From positions 62,001 to 126,000 of the forward strand of contig NZ_JAPDHV010000001.1 of assembly GCF_025971925.1 (NCBI RefSeq): a DNA stretch of 64,000 nt, written 5' to 3'. Below, one piece after another: positions 16,638 through 25,311 of this stretch (its first letter is position 1; every line of letters starts with the position of its first letter). Made by a program: the position numbers and the translations under genes. This DNA is from Chryseobacterium oryctis. GTDB taxonomy: Bacteria; Bacteroidota; Bacteroidia; Flavobacteriales; Weeksellaceae. The notes beneath the pieces are model-generated. The model saw only the letters and a list, made by a program, of their open reading frames with translations. It was not told the origin of the DNA and did not search any database.

Positions 16638-17687
16638 ATGAAAAACATAGCAGCGTTTGCGCTTATATCATCAATAGCTCTTGTATCTTGTAAAAAAGAA
16701 ACAGCAACCGTAACAAAAGTAGACCCGAAAACAGGAAAAACAGTAACCGTAGAAGTTCCTGCTGATTCTGTTATCAAAGTGGAAGAAAATCCGGCAATTA
16801 AAGACTCTTTAGGAATCGTAACTCAGAGTTTCAAACTGGAAAAAGGAAAAACATATCCTTTAACTACGTATCAAAGAGATACTAAAACAATGACAGATCC
16901 TGAAGGAAAAACCATCAACGGAACAAGTGAATCTACAGACGAAATGTCTTTTACTGTAAACGACATTAAAGGAAATGTATATGATATGACCCTTAATCTT
17001 GTTTCTAAAAGAAGTTCTCAATCTGCACAAGGAAAAACTATTGTAGTAGACACCAAACAACCACTTCCTAAAGAAGAAGATCTAAAAATGATCTGGAACA
17101 TCAACAAAGCTCTTGTAGGAAACAAGTTAGCCATGAAAATGGACACTAAAGGAAATGTAATTTCTATTACAGGTTTCGATGCTGTTTACACCAAAGTTTC
17201 AGCTGCTGTAGGCACAATGGTAAAAGATGCTAACCAAAAAGCAAGTATTGTTGCAAGCCTTAAAGAAAGTTTTAACGAAAAGGTTTTAAAAGACCAATTC
17301 AATAAAAACCTTACAATTATTCCTAAAAAAGGAGTGAAAGTAGGCGAAAAATGGTCAAGTTCTGAAAACGCAGATCCAAGTGGTTCTGTAAAAGTAACGT
17401 CAAACTATGTTTTGAAAAGTTTAGGAAACGGAATTGCTGAGATCTCTGTAACAGGAGGAATTCCTAAAAAAACCGAGAAAAAAACTCAGGGACCGATTAC
17501 CCATAGCTTAAGTAGTGAACTTGTACAAAACGGTACAATTAAGTTCGATCAAAGTACAGGATGGATTACCAACCAGAATATCAATGTAAAAACAACACAG
17601 ATTGAAACCATTTCAGACGGAAAACAATCACAATCTATGAAAAGCGTTTCAAACTCTTCTGTAATGGTAAATCCTTCTGCAAAATAA
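16638..17687 (+). CDS. DUF6263 family lipoprotein
   Basis: The 349-residue lipoprotein has a signal ending in LVSC (Cys about 18). A mature Lys/Thr-rich stretch precedes a beta-rich domain with repeated strands (EKGKTYPLTTYQRDTK, MSFTVNDIKGNVYDMTLNL, VKVTSNYVLKSLGNGIAEISV). It fits a flavobacterial lipoprotein family of unknown function, I believe DUF6263. It lies 53 bases after rlmB and 26 before the DUF4834 gene. No catalytic motif is visible. Confidence 0.7.
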   Translation: MKNIAAFALISSIALVSCKKETATVTKVDPKTGKTVTVEVPADSVIKVEENPAIKDSLGIVTQSFKLEKGKTYPLTTYQRDTKTMTDPEGKTINGTSESTDEMSFTVNDIKGNVYDMTLNLVSKRSSQSAQGKTIVVDTKQPLPKEEDLKMIWNINKALVGNKLAMKMDTKGNVISITGFDAVYTKVSAAVGTMVKDANQKASIVASLKESFNEKVLKDQFNKNLTIIPKKGVKVGEKWSSSENADPSGSVKVTSNYVLKSLGNGIAEISVTGGIPKKTEKKTQGPITHSLSSELVQNGTIKFDQSTGWITNQNINVKTTQIETISDGKQSQSMKSVSNSSVMVNPSAK

Positions 17688-17713
17688 TGTTGAAGATTTT
17701 AAATTAAAAAATT

Positions 17714-17941
17714 ATGAAGTACATTCTTGAGTTAGTACTCTCGGCTATTATTATTTTTTTTGTTTGGAATATTTTAAAGAGAATTTTCTTTAAATCATTC
17801 TACAGCTACCGATTCAATAATCATCAAAACAATAAAAAGCAGGACAATAATAGCTCGAATAAGAATATCAATCAGAATCTGAAATGGGACGCAGAAACTG
17901 TGGACTATGAAGAGGTAAAAGAAAATAATGATAAAAGGTAA
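17714..17941 (+). CDS. DUF4834-type small membrane protein
   Basis: The 75-residue protein has one N-terminal transmembrane helix (about 3-22, ILELVLSAIIIFFVWNILKRI) and a hydrophilic Asn/Lys-rich tail ending in KWDAETVDYEEVKE. The helix followed by a tail with an acidic DYEE(V) end fits the DUF4834 family of Bacteroidota. In other flavobacteria this gene often lies beside the YfhO-type gene that follows here. The function is not known. Confidence 0.7.
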   Translation: MKYILELVLSAIIIFFVWNILKRIFFKSFYSYRFNNHQNNKKQDNNSSNKNINQNLKWDAETVDYEEVKENNDKR

Positions 17942-17971
17942 TATTTCCGAAAATAAAAGATAATAACCAGC

Positions 17972-20677
17972 ATGGCTAAGAATAAAAACTTAATTTATAT
18001 TGCAATTTCTTTAATTGTATTTATAGTTTTAGCATTTTTATACTCATCTCCTGTTTTTTCAGGAAAACAACTTTTCCAGCACGACATTGTTCAGTACAGA
18101 GGAGGCGCAAAAGAACTCCTTGATTATAGAGCAACCAACGGAAAAGAAACCTATTGGAGTGATTCCATGTTTGGAGGAATGCCAACTTATCAAATGGGGA
18201 GTCGATTCGAAGGCGATATCATCAAAAAAATTGATGGCTATCTGAACTTCCTTCCAAGACCCGTTAATTATCTTTTCTTATTATTTTCAGGATTTTTCCT
18301 TTTAGGAATGGTTGCCGTAAGAAACTGGAAATATGCACTTTTGGGAGCCACATTTTTCGGACTTTCAACCTATTTTTACATCATTATTGCGGCAGGGCAT
18401 AATGGTAAAGTAAATACTATTGAATATTTCGCACCGCTTTTAGCCGGAATTTTACTGGTTTATATCAGGAAAAAATATATTTGGGGATTCATTGTCACTA
18501 CCCTATTTATGGGACTTCAGGTAGCAGCGAACCATCCTCAAATGACCTATTATCTGTTTATTGCTTTAGGATTTTTATTTTTGTCGGAATTAATCAGAGT
18601 AATTCAGAAAAAAACAGAGCTTAAACATTTCCTTATTTCATCCGGAATCATTGCAGCTTCATGTCTAATTGGGGTTGGAATGAACTCTCAAAGAATCATG
18701 GCAAATTCTGAATATGTGAAAGAAACCGTTCGTGGAAAACAAATATTAACGAATGATAGCCATACTTCAGGAAAATCCGGAATGGATAAAGAGAGTATGC
18801 TTATGTGGAGCTACGGAAAATTAGAAACTTTAAACTTATTCATTCCAAGATTAATGGGAGGCGGAAGCCAAGAACCTGAAGGAAAAGAAATGATGAACAG
18901 AGTTCAGGAACTGGTTCAGGAAAACGTTTCCAGCCAAGCTGAAATGGATAGAATTTCTAAAGGCTTCAGCGGAGTGACGTATTGGGGAGACCAACCCGGA
19001 ACTTCAGGACCTGCTTACCAAGGAGCAATTGTTTGCTTTTTAGCTGTTTTAGGGTTCTTTTTTGCATGGAAAAAATACCGTTATTGGATTTTAGGAGCCT
19101 CTATTTTAACCATTCTTTTGGCTTGGGGAAGCAATTTTATGCCCTTATCCGATTTCTTTATAGACTTTGTTCCGTTTTATAATAAATTCAGAGCACCTTC
19201 TTCTATTTTGGTTGTGGTGGAATTATTATTCCCTCTTATTGCGATTGTAGGTTTATATAGATTTTACACAGACGAAAAACTATCAGAAACTTATAAAAAA
19301 AATACTTTGATTGGAGTTTCCTCTGTCACTCTTATCTCAATAATTATTTTAATTATATTTCCAAAAGAAGGAGTAAATATAATCATTGGATTACTAGTAC
19401 TTCTTCTTATATATTTGATATATAAAAGAAAAGTAAATAAACAATTATCAAAGGAGGCAAAGGGAATTAGTTCATTGAATATTATTTCACTTTTCATCTT
19501 AATCTTAATCCTTCAAATATTAAAAAATGATTTGTCACTTGAATTTTCAACTGCTTCAGAAAGACAATACTTTCCTCCTTTCTTGTTAGACTATTTGTCT
19601 GACGAAAGATTCAAAATGTTTAAAATAGATGCCATCAAAGCGTTCATCTATGTAGGAATTGCAGCAACTGTTTTATTCTTGAGCTTAAAGCAAAAACTTA
19701 ATCAAAACATTGCTTTGATTGTGATTGGAGTAGTAAGTTTATTTGATTTATGGACTGTAAACAAACGTTATCTAAATGACGAAAATTACGTTGATAAAAT
19801 CTTTGCTGAAAACCCTTTCCAAACAGAAAGCTCAGAATTATTGGTTGAAAAAGTTCAAGGAAATCCGAATTTAGAATCAATTTTATCAACAGTAAATATC
19901 AACAAAACGTTAGAAACAATTGCCGAAAAAGATAAGAAGCATTACAGAATTTACAATCAGACATTAGGCGTAACAAGCGAAACAAATACTTCTTACTTTA
20001 AAGCATCAATCGGAGGGTATCACGCCGTAAAACTAAGAAGATATGACGACCTATTAAACGAATACATTTCTAATATTGATAGTGTAAAAACTCCAAAAAT
20101 CCTGAATTTATTAAATGCCAAATACATGGTTTTCGGAGGACCAGACCAACCTCAGGTTGTGCCCAACCCGAATGCAAACGGAAATGCGTGGTTTGTAAGT
20201 GATGTAAAATTTGTAGATAGTCCGAATGAAGAAATAAAAGTAATCGGGGAAATTGACAATAAAAAAACGGCTGTAGTTGCAGCTTCTGATAAAAATTATT
20301 TTAATGGAAAGCAACTTCAGGCAGATTCTGCGGCTGTTATTAATTTAACGAAGTATGAACCTAATGAACTGGAATTCAAATCTCAGTCAAAGACACCACA
20401 ATTAGCCGTTTTCTCTGAAATTTATTATCCTCACGGATGGAAGGTATTCGTTGACGAAAAAGAAGTTCCTTACATTAAAGCTGATTATTTGCTTCGTGCA
20501 GTGCATGTTCCTGCAGGAAATCACAATATCAGAATGGTTTTCGAACCAGAAGTTATTGAAAAAGGAAGATGGATTTCTCTTATCAGCTTCGGATTATTCA
20601 TTGCATTGAGTGCATTTGGAATTTTCTGGATGAATAAAAAGAGGAAAGAGAAAATCTTGGCTGAACAAAAAGCGTAA
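17972..20677 (+). CDS. YfhO-type large polytopic membrane protein
   Basis: The 901-residue protein has about 12 or 13 transmembrane helices, a long extracytoplasmic region near the C-terminus (about 600-850) and a last helix near 870-890 (WISLISFGLFIALSAFGIFW). The N-terminal loop SPVFSGKQLFQHDIVQYRGG and the DSMFGGMPTYQ motif fit the YfhO family, GT-C-fold-like membrane proteins thought to transfer sugars in envelope glycan modification. A C-terminal YYPHGWKVFVDEKEVPYIKAD segment is also typical. A glycosyltransferase gene follows. Confidence 0.8.
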   Translation: MAKNKNLIYIAISLIVFIVLAFLYSSPVFSGKQLFQHDIVQYRGGAKELLDYRATNGKETYWSDSMFGGMPTYQMGSRFEGDIIKKIDGYLNFLPRPVNYLFLLFSGFFLLGMVAVRNWKYALLGATFFGLSTYFYIIIAAGHNGKVNTIEYFAPLLAGILLVYIRKKYIWGFIVTTLFMGLQVAANHPQMTYYLFIALGFLFLSELIRVIQKKTELKHFLISSGIIAASCLIGVGMNSQRIMANSEYVKETVRGKQILTNDSHTSGKSGMDKESMLMWSYGKLETLNLFIPRLMGGGSQEPEGKEMMNRVQELVQENVSSQAEMDRISKGFSGVTYWGDQPGTSGPAYQGAIVCFLAVLGFFFAWKKYRYWILGASILTILLAWGSNFMPLSDFFIDFVPFYNKFRAPSSILVVVELLFPLIAIVGLYRFYTDEKLSETYKKNTLIGVSSVTLISIIILIIFPKEGVNIIIGLLVLLLIYLIYKRKVNKQLSKEAKGISSLNIISLFILILILQILKNDLSLEFSTASERQYFPPFLLDYLSDERFKMFKIDAIKAFIYVGIAATVLFLSLKQKLNQNIALIVIGVVSLFDLWTVNKRYLNDENYVDKIFAENPFQTESSELLVEKVQGNPNLESILSTVNINKTLETIAEKDKKHYRIYNQTLGVTSETNTSYFKASIGGYHAVKLRRYDDLLNEYISNIDSVKTPKILNLLNAKYMVFGGPDQPQVVPNPNANGNAWFVSDVKFVDSPNEEIKVIGEIDNKKTAVVAASDKNYFNGKQLQADSAAVINLTKYEPNELEFKSQSKTPQLAVFSEIYYPHGWKVFVDEKEVPYIKADYLLRAVHVPAGNHNIRMVFEPEVIEKGRWISLISFGLFIALSAFGIFWMNKKRKEKILAEQKA

Positions 20678-20697
20678 AACAATATAATATTCGCTGT

Positions 20698-20734
20698 GTC
20701 ATTCTTCACTGCGCTTTGCTTCGTTCAGAATGAC
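20698..20734. repeat. Short interspersed inverted repeat (REP-like)
   Basis: GTCATTCT (20698-20705) and AGAATGAC (20727-20734) are a perfect 8-bp inverted repeat around a 21-base GC-richer centre (CACTGCGCTTTGCTTCGTTC). The base composition stands out from the AT-rich surroundings. Similar fragments occur many times between genes in flavobacterial genomes (from memory). Confidence 0.55.
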
Positions 20735-20745
20735 AATACTACAAA

Positions 20746-22038
20746 ATGGAACAAAAAAAAATATTAATCATCACCTATTATTGGCCTCCTGCAGGAGGTC
20801 CCGGTGTTCAGAGATGGTTGAAATTTGCAAAATATTTACCCGAATTTGGATGGAAACCGGTGATTTACACACCCGAAAATCCAAGTTATCCTTTATTGGA
20901 TGAAAGTTTGCTAAAAGATATTCCTGAAAATATTGAAATTGTAAGAACCAAAATCTGGGAACCTTATCAACTAGCTGAAAAATTAAACAAAAGCAATAAA
21001 AAATTCAAGGCGGGACAATTTGATGTAGGTAAAAATCAAAGTTGGAAATCAAAACTATCGATTTGGGTAAGAGGAAACTTTTTCATTCCTGATGCAAGAG
21101 TTTTTTGGGTAAAACCCTCTGTGAAATTCTTAGAAAAATATTTAAAAGAAAATAAGATTGATGTTGTAGTTACTTCGGGACCTCCTCATTCTTTACATTT
21201 GATTGGTCTCAGCTTAAAAAAGAAATTCTCTCACCTAAAATGGATTGCAGATTTTCGTGACCCCTGGACGGAAATTTCTTATTACAAACATTTAAAACTA
21301 ACAAAAAGTTCAGACAAAAAACATCGCGAATTAGAAAGTGCTGTTTTTAAAAAAGCTGATATTACTTTGGCAACAAGCTATACAGATGCACAAAACTTCA
21401 GTAAAAATGGAGCAAATGCCATCTGTATTACCAATGGTTTTGATGAATCTGACACAAGTAAAAATACAGTTGAACATTCACAAAATCCAAAATTCACTTT
21501 AAGTTATATTGGGGTTTTAGAACAACTTCGAAATCCCGAAAATTTATGGAAGGCTCTGGACGAATTAGTAAAAATAAATACCGATTTTGCAAAAGATTTC
21601 ACCTTAAAATTTGTAGGAAGAATTGATGACAAAATTCTACATTCTATTGAAAATTCATCCTTAAAAAATAACATCCAAAATCTTGGATATCTATCTCACG
21701 ACAAAGCCATTGAAGAGATGGCAAAATCTTCGCTTTTATTAATAACCAATTTTCCGAATGAATCTTCAAAAGGAATTATTCCCGGAAAAATATTTGAATA
21801 TTTAGCAACAGGAAAACAAATTATTTCATTTGGGCCAGACAAAGCTGATGTTTCAAAGATTTTAGATGAAACAAAAGCAGGAAAACATTTTGGTTATGAC
21901 GATTATCAGACAATTAAAGATTTTATTCTAGAAAAATTTGAATTGTGGAGAAACGGAAACCTTGATAAAAACACACAAAACATAGAGCAGTTTTCAAGAA
22001 AAAATTTAACTAAAAAGTTAGCTGAGATTTTAGGTTAA
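20746..22038 (+). CDS. Glycosyltransferase family 4-like protein
   Basis: The 430-residue GT-B fold enzyme has an N-terminal acceptor domain (ITYYWPPAGGPGVQRWLKFA, a Gly-rich loop typical of GT4) and a C-terminal nucleotide-sugar domain (FTLSYIGVLEQLRNPENLW, KFVGRIDD, NIQNLGYLSHDKAIEEMA, GIIPGKIFEYLATGKQIISFG) including the E-x7-E-like region at KIFEYLATGK. It should transfer a sugar to an envelope glycan or lipid. It follows the YfhO-type gene after 68 bases containing a repeat. Donor and acceptor are unknown. Confidence 0.87.
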   Translation: MEQKKILIITYYWPPAGGPGVQRWLKFAKYLPEFGWKPVIYTPENPSYPLLDESLLKDIPENIEIVRTKIWEPYQLAEKLNKSNKKFKAGQFDVGKNQSWKSKLSIWVRGNFFIPDARVFWVKPSVKFLEKYLKENKIDVVVTSGPPHSLHLIGLSLKKKFSHLKWIADFRDPWTEISYYKHLKLTKSSDKKHRELESAVFKKADITLATSYTDAQNFSKNGANAICITNGFDESDTSKNTVEHSQNPKFTLSYIGVLEQLRNPENLWKALDELVKINTDFAKDFTLKFVGRIDDKILHSIENSSLKNNIQNLGYLSHDKAIEEMAKSSLLLITNFPNESSKGIIPGKIFEYLATGKQIISFGPDKADVSKILDETKAGKHFGYDDYQTIKDFILEKFELWRNGNLDKNTQNIEQFSRKNLTKKLAEILG

Positions 22039-22084
22039 ATTCGTTTTAATTACAAAAGATTTTAACACATTAAAATATATTTAG

Positions 22085-22120
22085 GAAGGCTTCGACAGGC
22101 TCAGCCTGACTACGCTAATA
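22085..22120. repeat. GC-richer palindromic repeat fragment
   Basis: CAGGCT (22096-22101), C, AGCCTG (22103-22108) is a perfect palindrome inside GGAAGGCTTCGACAGGCTCA and the bases after it. This CTTCGACAGGCTCAGCCTGAC type sequence recurs in Bacteroidota intergenic regions (from memory). It lies between convergent genes and could help end transcription, but there is no T-run. Confidence 0.5.
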
Positions 22121-22175
22121 ATTAATCATTCAGTATTAGGATTATCATGCAGAGCTTGTCAAATTTTTTTTTAAA

Positions 22176-22814
22176 CTAAATCGTCCATTGGTCATTGATA
22201 ACCGCCACCAAATAATACTTTCCTTCAAACTCTTCAAAAACCAGACGAAGGGTTTTCCAGTCCATTTCGGCATTTGCTTCAGAACCTTTAATATAGTTTT
22301 CTGAAAAATCTGCATTTGGGTATATTTCTTTAAGATTATTCAACGAGTTTCCACCTCCCAGAAACTTATTGAAAGAAACCTGCCCTGTCACAAAATCCTT
22401 TGAATACACCCATTTTGTAAGATAATCATTAATTGTAGATTTGTACAAATCTCCCGAGCCATCCAATGTTCCCCAAGTAAAAACAGTCTTTGTTGGCTGA
22501 TATTTTATAAAATCTGCTTTTGAAAAAAGTTTATCCTCTTTCGGCTCTACAAAAGCATACATCGAAAATCTGACTCCTTTTTCAGGGTGTATAAATTCAG
22601 CTATTTTTTTATAATCTCTATCTTTCAATGCCAGTACAACCTCTTCATTAATTTGCTTTAAAACCACCTCTTTTCCAACAGTATTTTGAATTGCAATTGT
22701 ATCTCCTTCTTTCACCTGTTTTATTGAATCTATATTATTATCAATAACCTTTTCAGGATTCTTATTGCAGGCGAACAAACTTAAAATCAGTATTGAAACG
22801 AAAATTTTTCTCAT
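22176..22814 (-). CDS. Small lipoprotein of unknown function
   Basis: The 212-residue lipoprotein has a signal with lipobox LFAC (Cys about 16) and a mature alpha/beta domain. It includes LKDRDYKKIAEFIHPEKGVRFSMYAF near residue 70 and KTLRLVFEEFEGKYYLVAVINDQW at the end. The helix followed by IHPEKGVRFSMYA is a pattern I have seen in flavobacterial lipoproteins with a nuclear-transport-factor-2-like fold, so that fold is a guess. It stands alone on its strand, 116 bases from the divergent ypdA gene. Confidence 0.7.
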   Translation of the reverse strand: MRKIFVSILILSLFACNKNPEKVIDNNIDSIKQVKEGDTIAIQNTVGKEVVLKQINEEVVLALKDRDYKKIAEFIHPEKGVRFSMYAFVEPKEDKLFSKADFIKYQPTKTVFTWGTLDGSGDLYKSTINDYLTKWVYSKDFVTGQVSFNKFLGGGNSLNNLKEIYPNADFSENYIKGSEANAEMDWKTLRLVFEEFEGKYYLVAVINDQWTI

Positions 22815-22918
22815 ATTTTAAATATTATCAGATAAAAATTCATCAAAACTGATACCATAAAATATTTTTAATAGATAAGTTCTTTTATAGGTTCAAAATC
22901 GGGTTTAAAGGTTTTAAG

Positions 22919-22926
22919 TACATTTG
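22919..22926 (+). promoter_or_regulatory. -7 promoter element just before ypdA
   Basis: TACATTTG matches TAnnTTTG exactly and ends only 4 bases before the ypdA ATG. If transcription starts at the normal distance, the mRNA would have almost no leader. Confidence 0.5.
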
Positions 22927-22930
22927 CAAT

Positions 22931-23896
22931 ATGGAAATTTTGGATATTCTTATTATCGGAGGTGGACCAATCGGTCTGAATTGCGCTCTTGAAGCACAGA
23001 AAAATAATTTATCTTATTTAATAATTGAAAAAGGGACCATTGTTAATTCTCTTTACAATTATCCTTTGTATATGAGATTTTTTTCGACAGCCGAAAAACT
23101 GGAAATCGGAAAAATTCCGTTTATTTCAACAGCTCCCAAACCAGGAAGACAAGAAGCCTTAGAATATTATCAGGGAATTGCAAGGCAAAGGAATATCAAC
23201 ATCAATCTCTATGAAAAGGTTTTAAAAGTCTCCAAAAATGAAATGATTTTTGAAATTGAAACTTCAAAATCGAAATATTTAGCAAAAAATGTGATTATTT
23301 CCACTGGTTTCTATGATATTCCGAATGTAATGAATATTCCCGGAGAAAATCTGCCTAAAGTAAAACATTATTATACTGAACCCTATCCTTTTGCTCAACA
23401 AAAAGTCGTGGTAGTAGGTTCAAGCAATTCCGCGGTAGACGCAGCTTTGGAAACCTATAGAAAAGGAGCTGAAGTAATGATGATTATCCGTCACTCCGAA
23501 ATTTCTAAAAGTGTGAAATATTGGGTAAAACCAGATATAGAAAATAGAATTGAAGAGGGAAGCATTAAAGCAAGCTTTAATGCTGAAATGATTGAAATTA
23601 AAGAAAACTCTGTTATTTTTAAAGATGAAAACGGTACAATTCAGGAAATTGAAAACGATTTCGTTTTGGCAATGACAGGTTACCTCCCCGACTTCGATTT
23701 CCTAAAAAGTTCAGGAATTGAATTGCATGGAGAAAATCTAAATCCATTTTACAATCCCGAAACAATGGAAACAAACGTACAAAACCTTTATTTAGCGGGT
23801 GTTGTTTGCGGAGGAAAAGATACACATCTCTGGTTTATAGAAAACTCCAGAATTCATGCAAAAATGATTATAAAAGACATACTCAATAAAAAATAA
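22931..23896 (+). CDS. ypdA: YpdA-type bacillithiol disulfide reductase
   Basis: The 321-residue flavoprotein has an N-terminal FAD site (IIGGGPIGLNCALEA, residues 8-22), an NADPH site in the middle (VVVVGSSNSAVDAALETY, about 158-175) and a C-terminal FAD motif (LYLAGVVCGGKD). There is no CxxC, as in YpdA and unlike thioredoxin reductase. YpdA reduces bacillithiol disulfide with NADPH, and many flavobacteria make bacillithiol; bacillithiol synthesis genes are not in this window. The gene ends inside a bidirectional terminator. Confidence 0.87.
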   Translation: MEILDILIIGGGPIGLNCALEAQKNNLSYLIIEKGTIVNSLYNYPLYMRFFSTAEKLEIGKIPFISTAPKPGRQEALEYYQGIARQRNININLYEKVLKVSKNEMIFEIETSKSKYLAKNVIISTGFYDIPNVMNIPGENLPKVKHYYTEPYPFAQQKVVVVGSSNSAVDAALETYRKGAEVMMIIRHSEISKSVKYWVKPDIENRIEEGSIKASFNAEMIEIKENSVIFKDENGTIQEIENDFVLAMTGYLPDFDFLKSSGIELHGENLNPFYNPETMETNVQNLYLAGVVCGGKDTHLWFIENSRIHAKMIIKDILNKK

Positions 23897-23920
23897 AGCT
23901 GTAAAAATTACAGCTTTATT
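23892..23920. terminator. Perfect bidirectional terminator, ypdA / MFS
   Basis: AATAAAGCTGTAA (23892-23904) and TTACAGCTTTATT (23908-23920) pair perfectly around a 3-base centre. The ypdA stop codon lies inside the left arm. It separates two convergent genes and can end both transcripts. Confidence 0.85.
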
Positions 23921-23932
23921 ATATTTTCAATT

Positions 23933-25180
23933 TTAGTTTAAATATTTTTCCTCTTCAATCTCTAAACCATTTTTTCTATCTTTAAGCATCCAGGGTACTA
24001 CAAAATAAAATGCAATTGCTATAATTGTCGCCAAAATACCAGTTCCAATCCATAAAGCATTAAAACCAAAATTCTCCGCAAGTTTAGTTCCAATATAGGG
24101 AGTAACAATGAATGCTATGGAGAAAGAAATTCCGTTCAATCCCATATATGCACCTTTATTGTTTGCTCCGGAACGTAATGCTGTAATCGTAGCCATAAAA
24201 GGCAATGTCCAAATTTCTCCCACACAAAGCAAAGTCATAGAAACAACCAAAGTAATCATACTATAGTCAAACGCCAACATTGCATAAGAAACTCCACAAA
24301 TGAAAGTTCCTAAAAGAACAGTTTTTGCCAAGCCAAACCATTTCTCGGCAATTTGCACAAAACCCATTTCCAGCAATACAATCAGAATACCGCTATATCC
24401 TAAAATATAACCAATATTTTGCTGACTTAATTTAGCTGTGTCTTTGTAAAAGATTGTCAATGTACTTAGTAACTGAAAAAAGCAAATTGAAAACAACATG
24501 CACAATACACAATAAATCAAGAATTTACCATCTCTATACGGCGAATTTTCTTTTTTAATCGCTATCACTTCTTTTACTTTTTTAGCTTTTGCCAATTTAT
24601 TTCTTTTCCAGAAAAATCCGATATACATGAAGCCTGCCAACAAAGCCCCTAATCCATTACTGAAAAATAGAAATTCATAAGAAATCGCCGATAAAATCCC
24701 TCCTAAAGCAGGACCTATTGAAAATCCCAAATTCATAGCCATTCTGTTTAATGAAAACGCTCTCGTAATATTCTGAGGTTTAGCATATTTCGTAATCGCA
24801 ACCGAATTTGCAGGACGAAACATTTCACTTATAATACTTTGTACCAAAATGATACTCGCCAATCCAACCTCTGTTTTAAAAAAAGGAATTAAACAAAATA
24901 AAGGAGCACTCAACAATAAACTGAGATACTGAACTTTATACTCTCCAATTTTGTCAGTAATCATCCCTCCAATCCAAGAACCCAAAACTGAACCAATTCC
25001 GAAAAAGCTTAGTACAACCCCTGTATTTTCTAAACTAAATCGCAAATGGTCTGTCATATATACCCCTAAAAATGGGAGTACCATAGAACCAGCGCGGTTG
25101 ATAAGCATTACAATAGCCAACATCCAACTTTCCTGAGAAAGTCCTCTAAACGAGTTTATATATAGATTTATTAGTTTCAC
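23933..25180 (-). CDS. MFS transporter
   Basis: The 415-residue protein has 12 predicted transmembrane helices with the MFS loop motif between helices 2 and 3 (GSWIGGMITDKIGEYKV, about 68-84) and a repeated half structure. RAGSMVLPFLGVYMTDHL near the start and FSIGPALGGILSA in helix 5 resemble drug/H+ antiporters and MdtH-like proteins. The substrate is unknown. It is transcribed towards the ypdA terminator and stands alone. Confidence 0.85.
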   Translation of the reverse strand: MKLINLYINSFRGLSQESWMLAIVMLINRAGSMVLPFLGVYMTDHLRFSLENTGVVLSFFGIGSVLGSWIGGMITDKIGEYKVQYLSLLLSAPLFCLIPFFKTEVGLASIILVQSIISEMFRPANSVAITKYAKPQNITRAFSLNRMAMNLGFSIGPALGGILSAISYEFLFFSNGLGALLAGFMYIGFFWKRNKLAKAKKVKEVIAIKKENSPYRDGKFLIYCVLCMLFSICFFQLLSTLTIFYKDTAKLSQQNIGYILGYSGILIVLLEMGFVQIAEKWFGLAKTVLLGTFICGVSYAMLAFDYSMITLVVSMTLLCVGEIWTLPFMATITALRSGANNKGAYMGLNGISFSIAFIVTPYIGTKLAENFGFNALWIGTGILATIIAIAFYFVVPWMLKDRKNGLEIEEEKYLN

Positions 25181-25258
25181 AATTTTTCTATTTAATAATT
25201 TGTATTTGATTTGATTTTGTATCAGTCTAAATTTTAATTAAGAACTACAAAACAAAAA

Positions 25259-25286
25259 AACAGGACTTAAAAAATTAAGCCCTGTT
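25259..25286 (-). terminator. Terminator after glnS
   Basis: On the minus strand AACAGGGCTTAA and TTAAGTCCTGTT form a stem with one G-U pair, followed by a run of T residues. It starts 25 bases after the glnS stop. Confidence 0.75.
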
Positions 25287-25311
25287 CAATTTATATTGGT
25301 ATAAATAAGTT

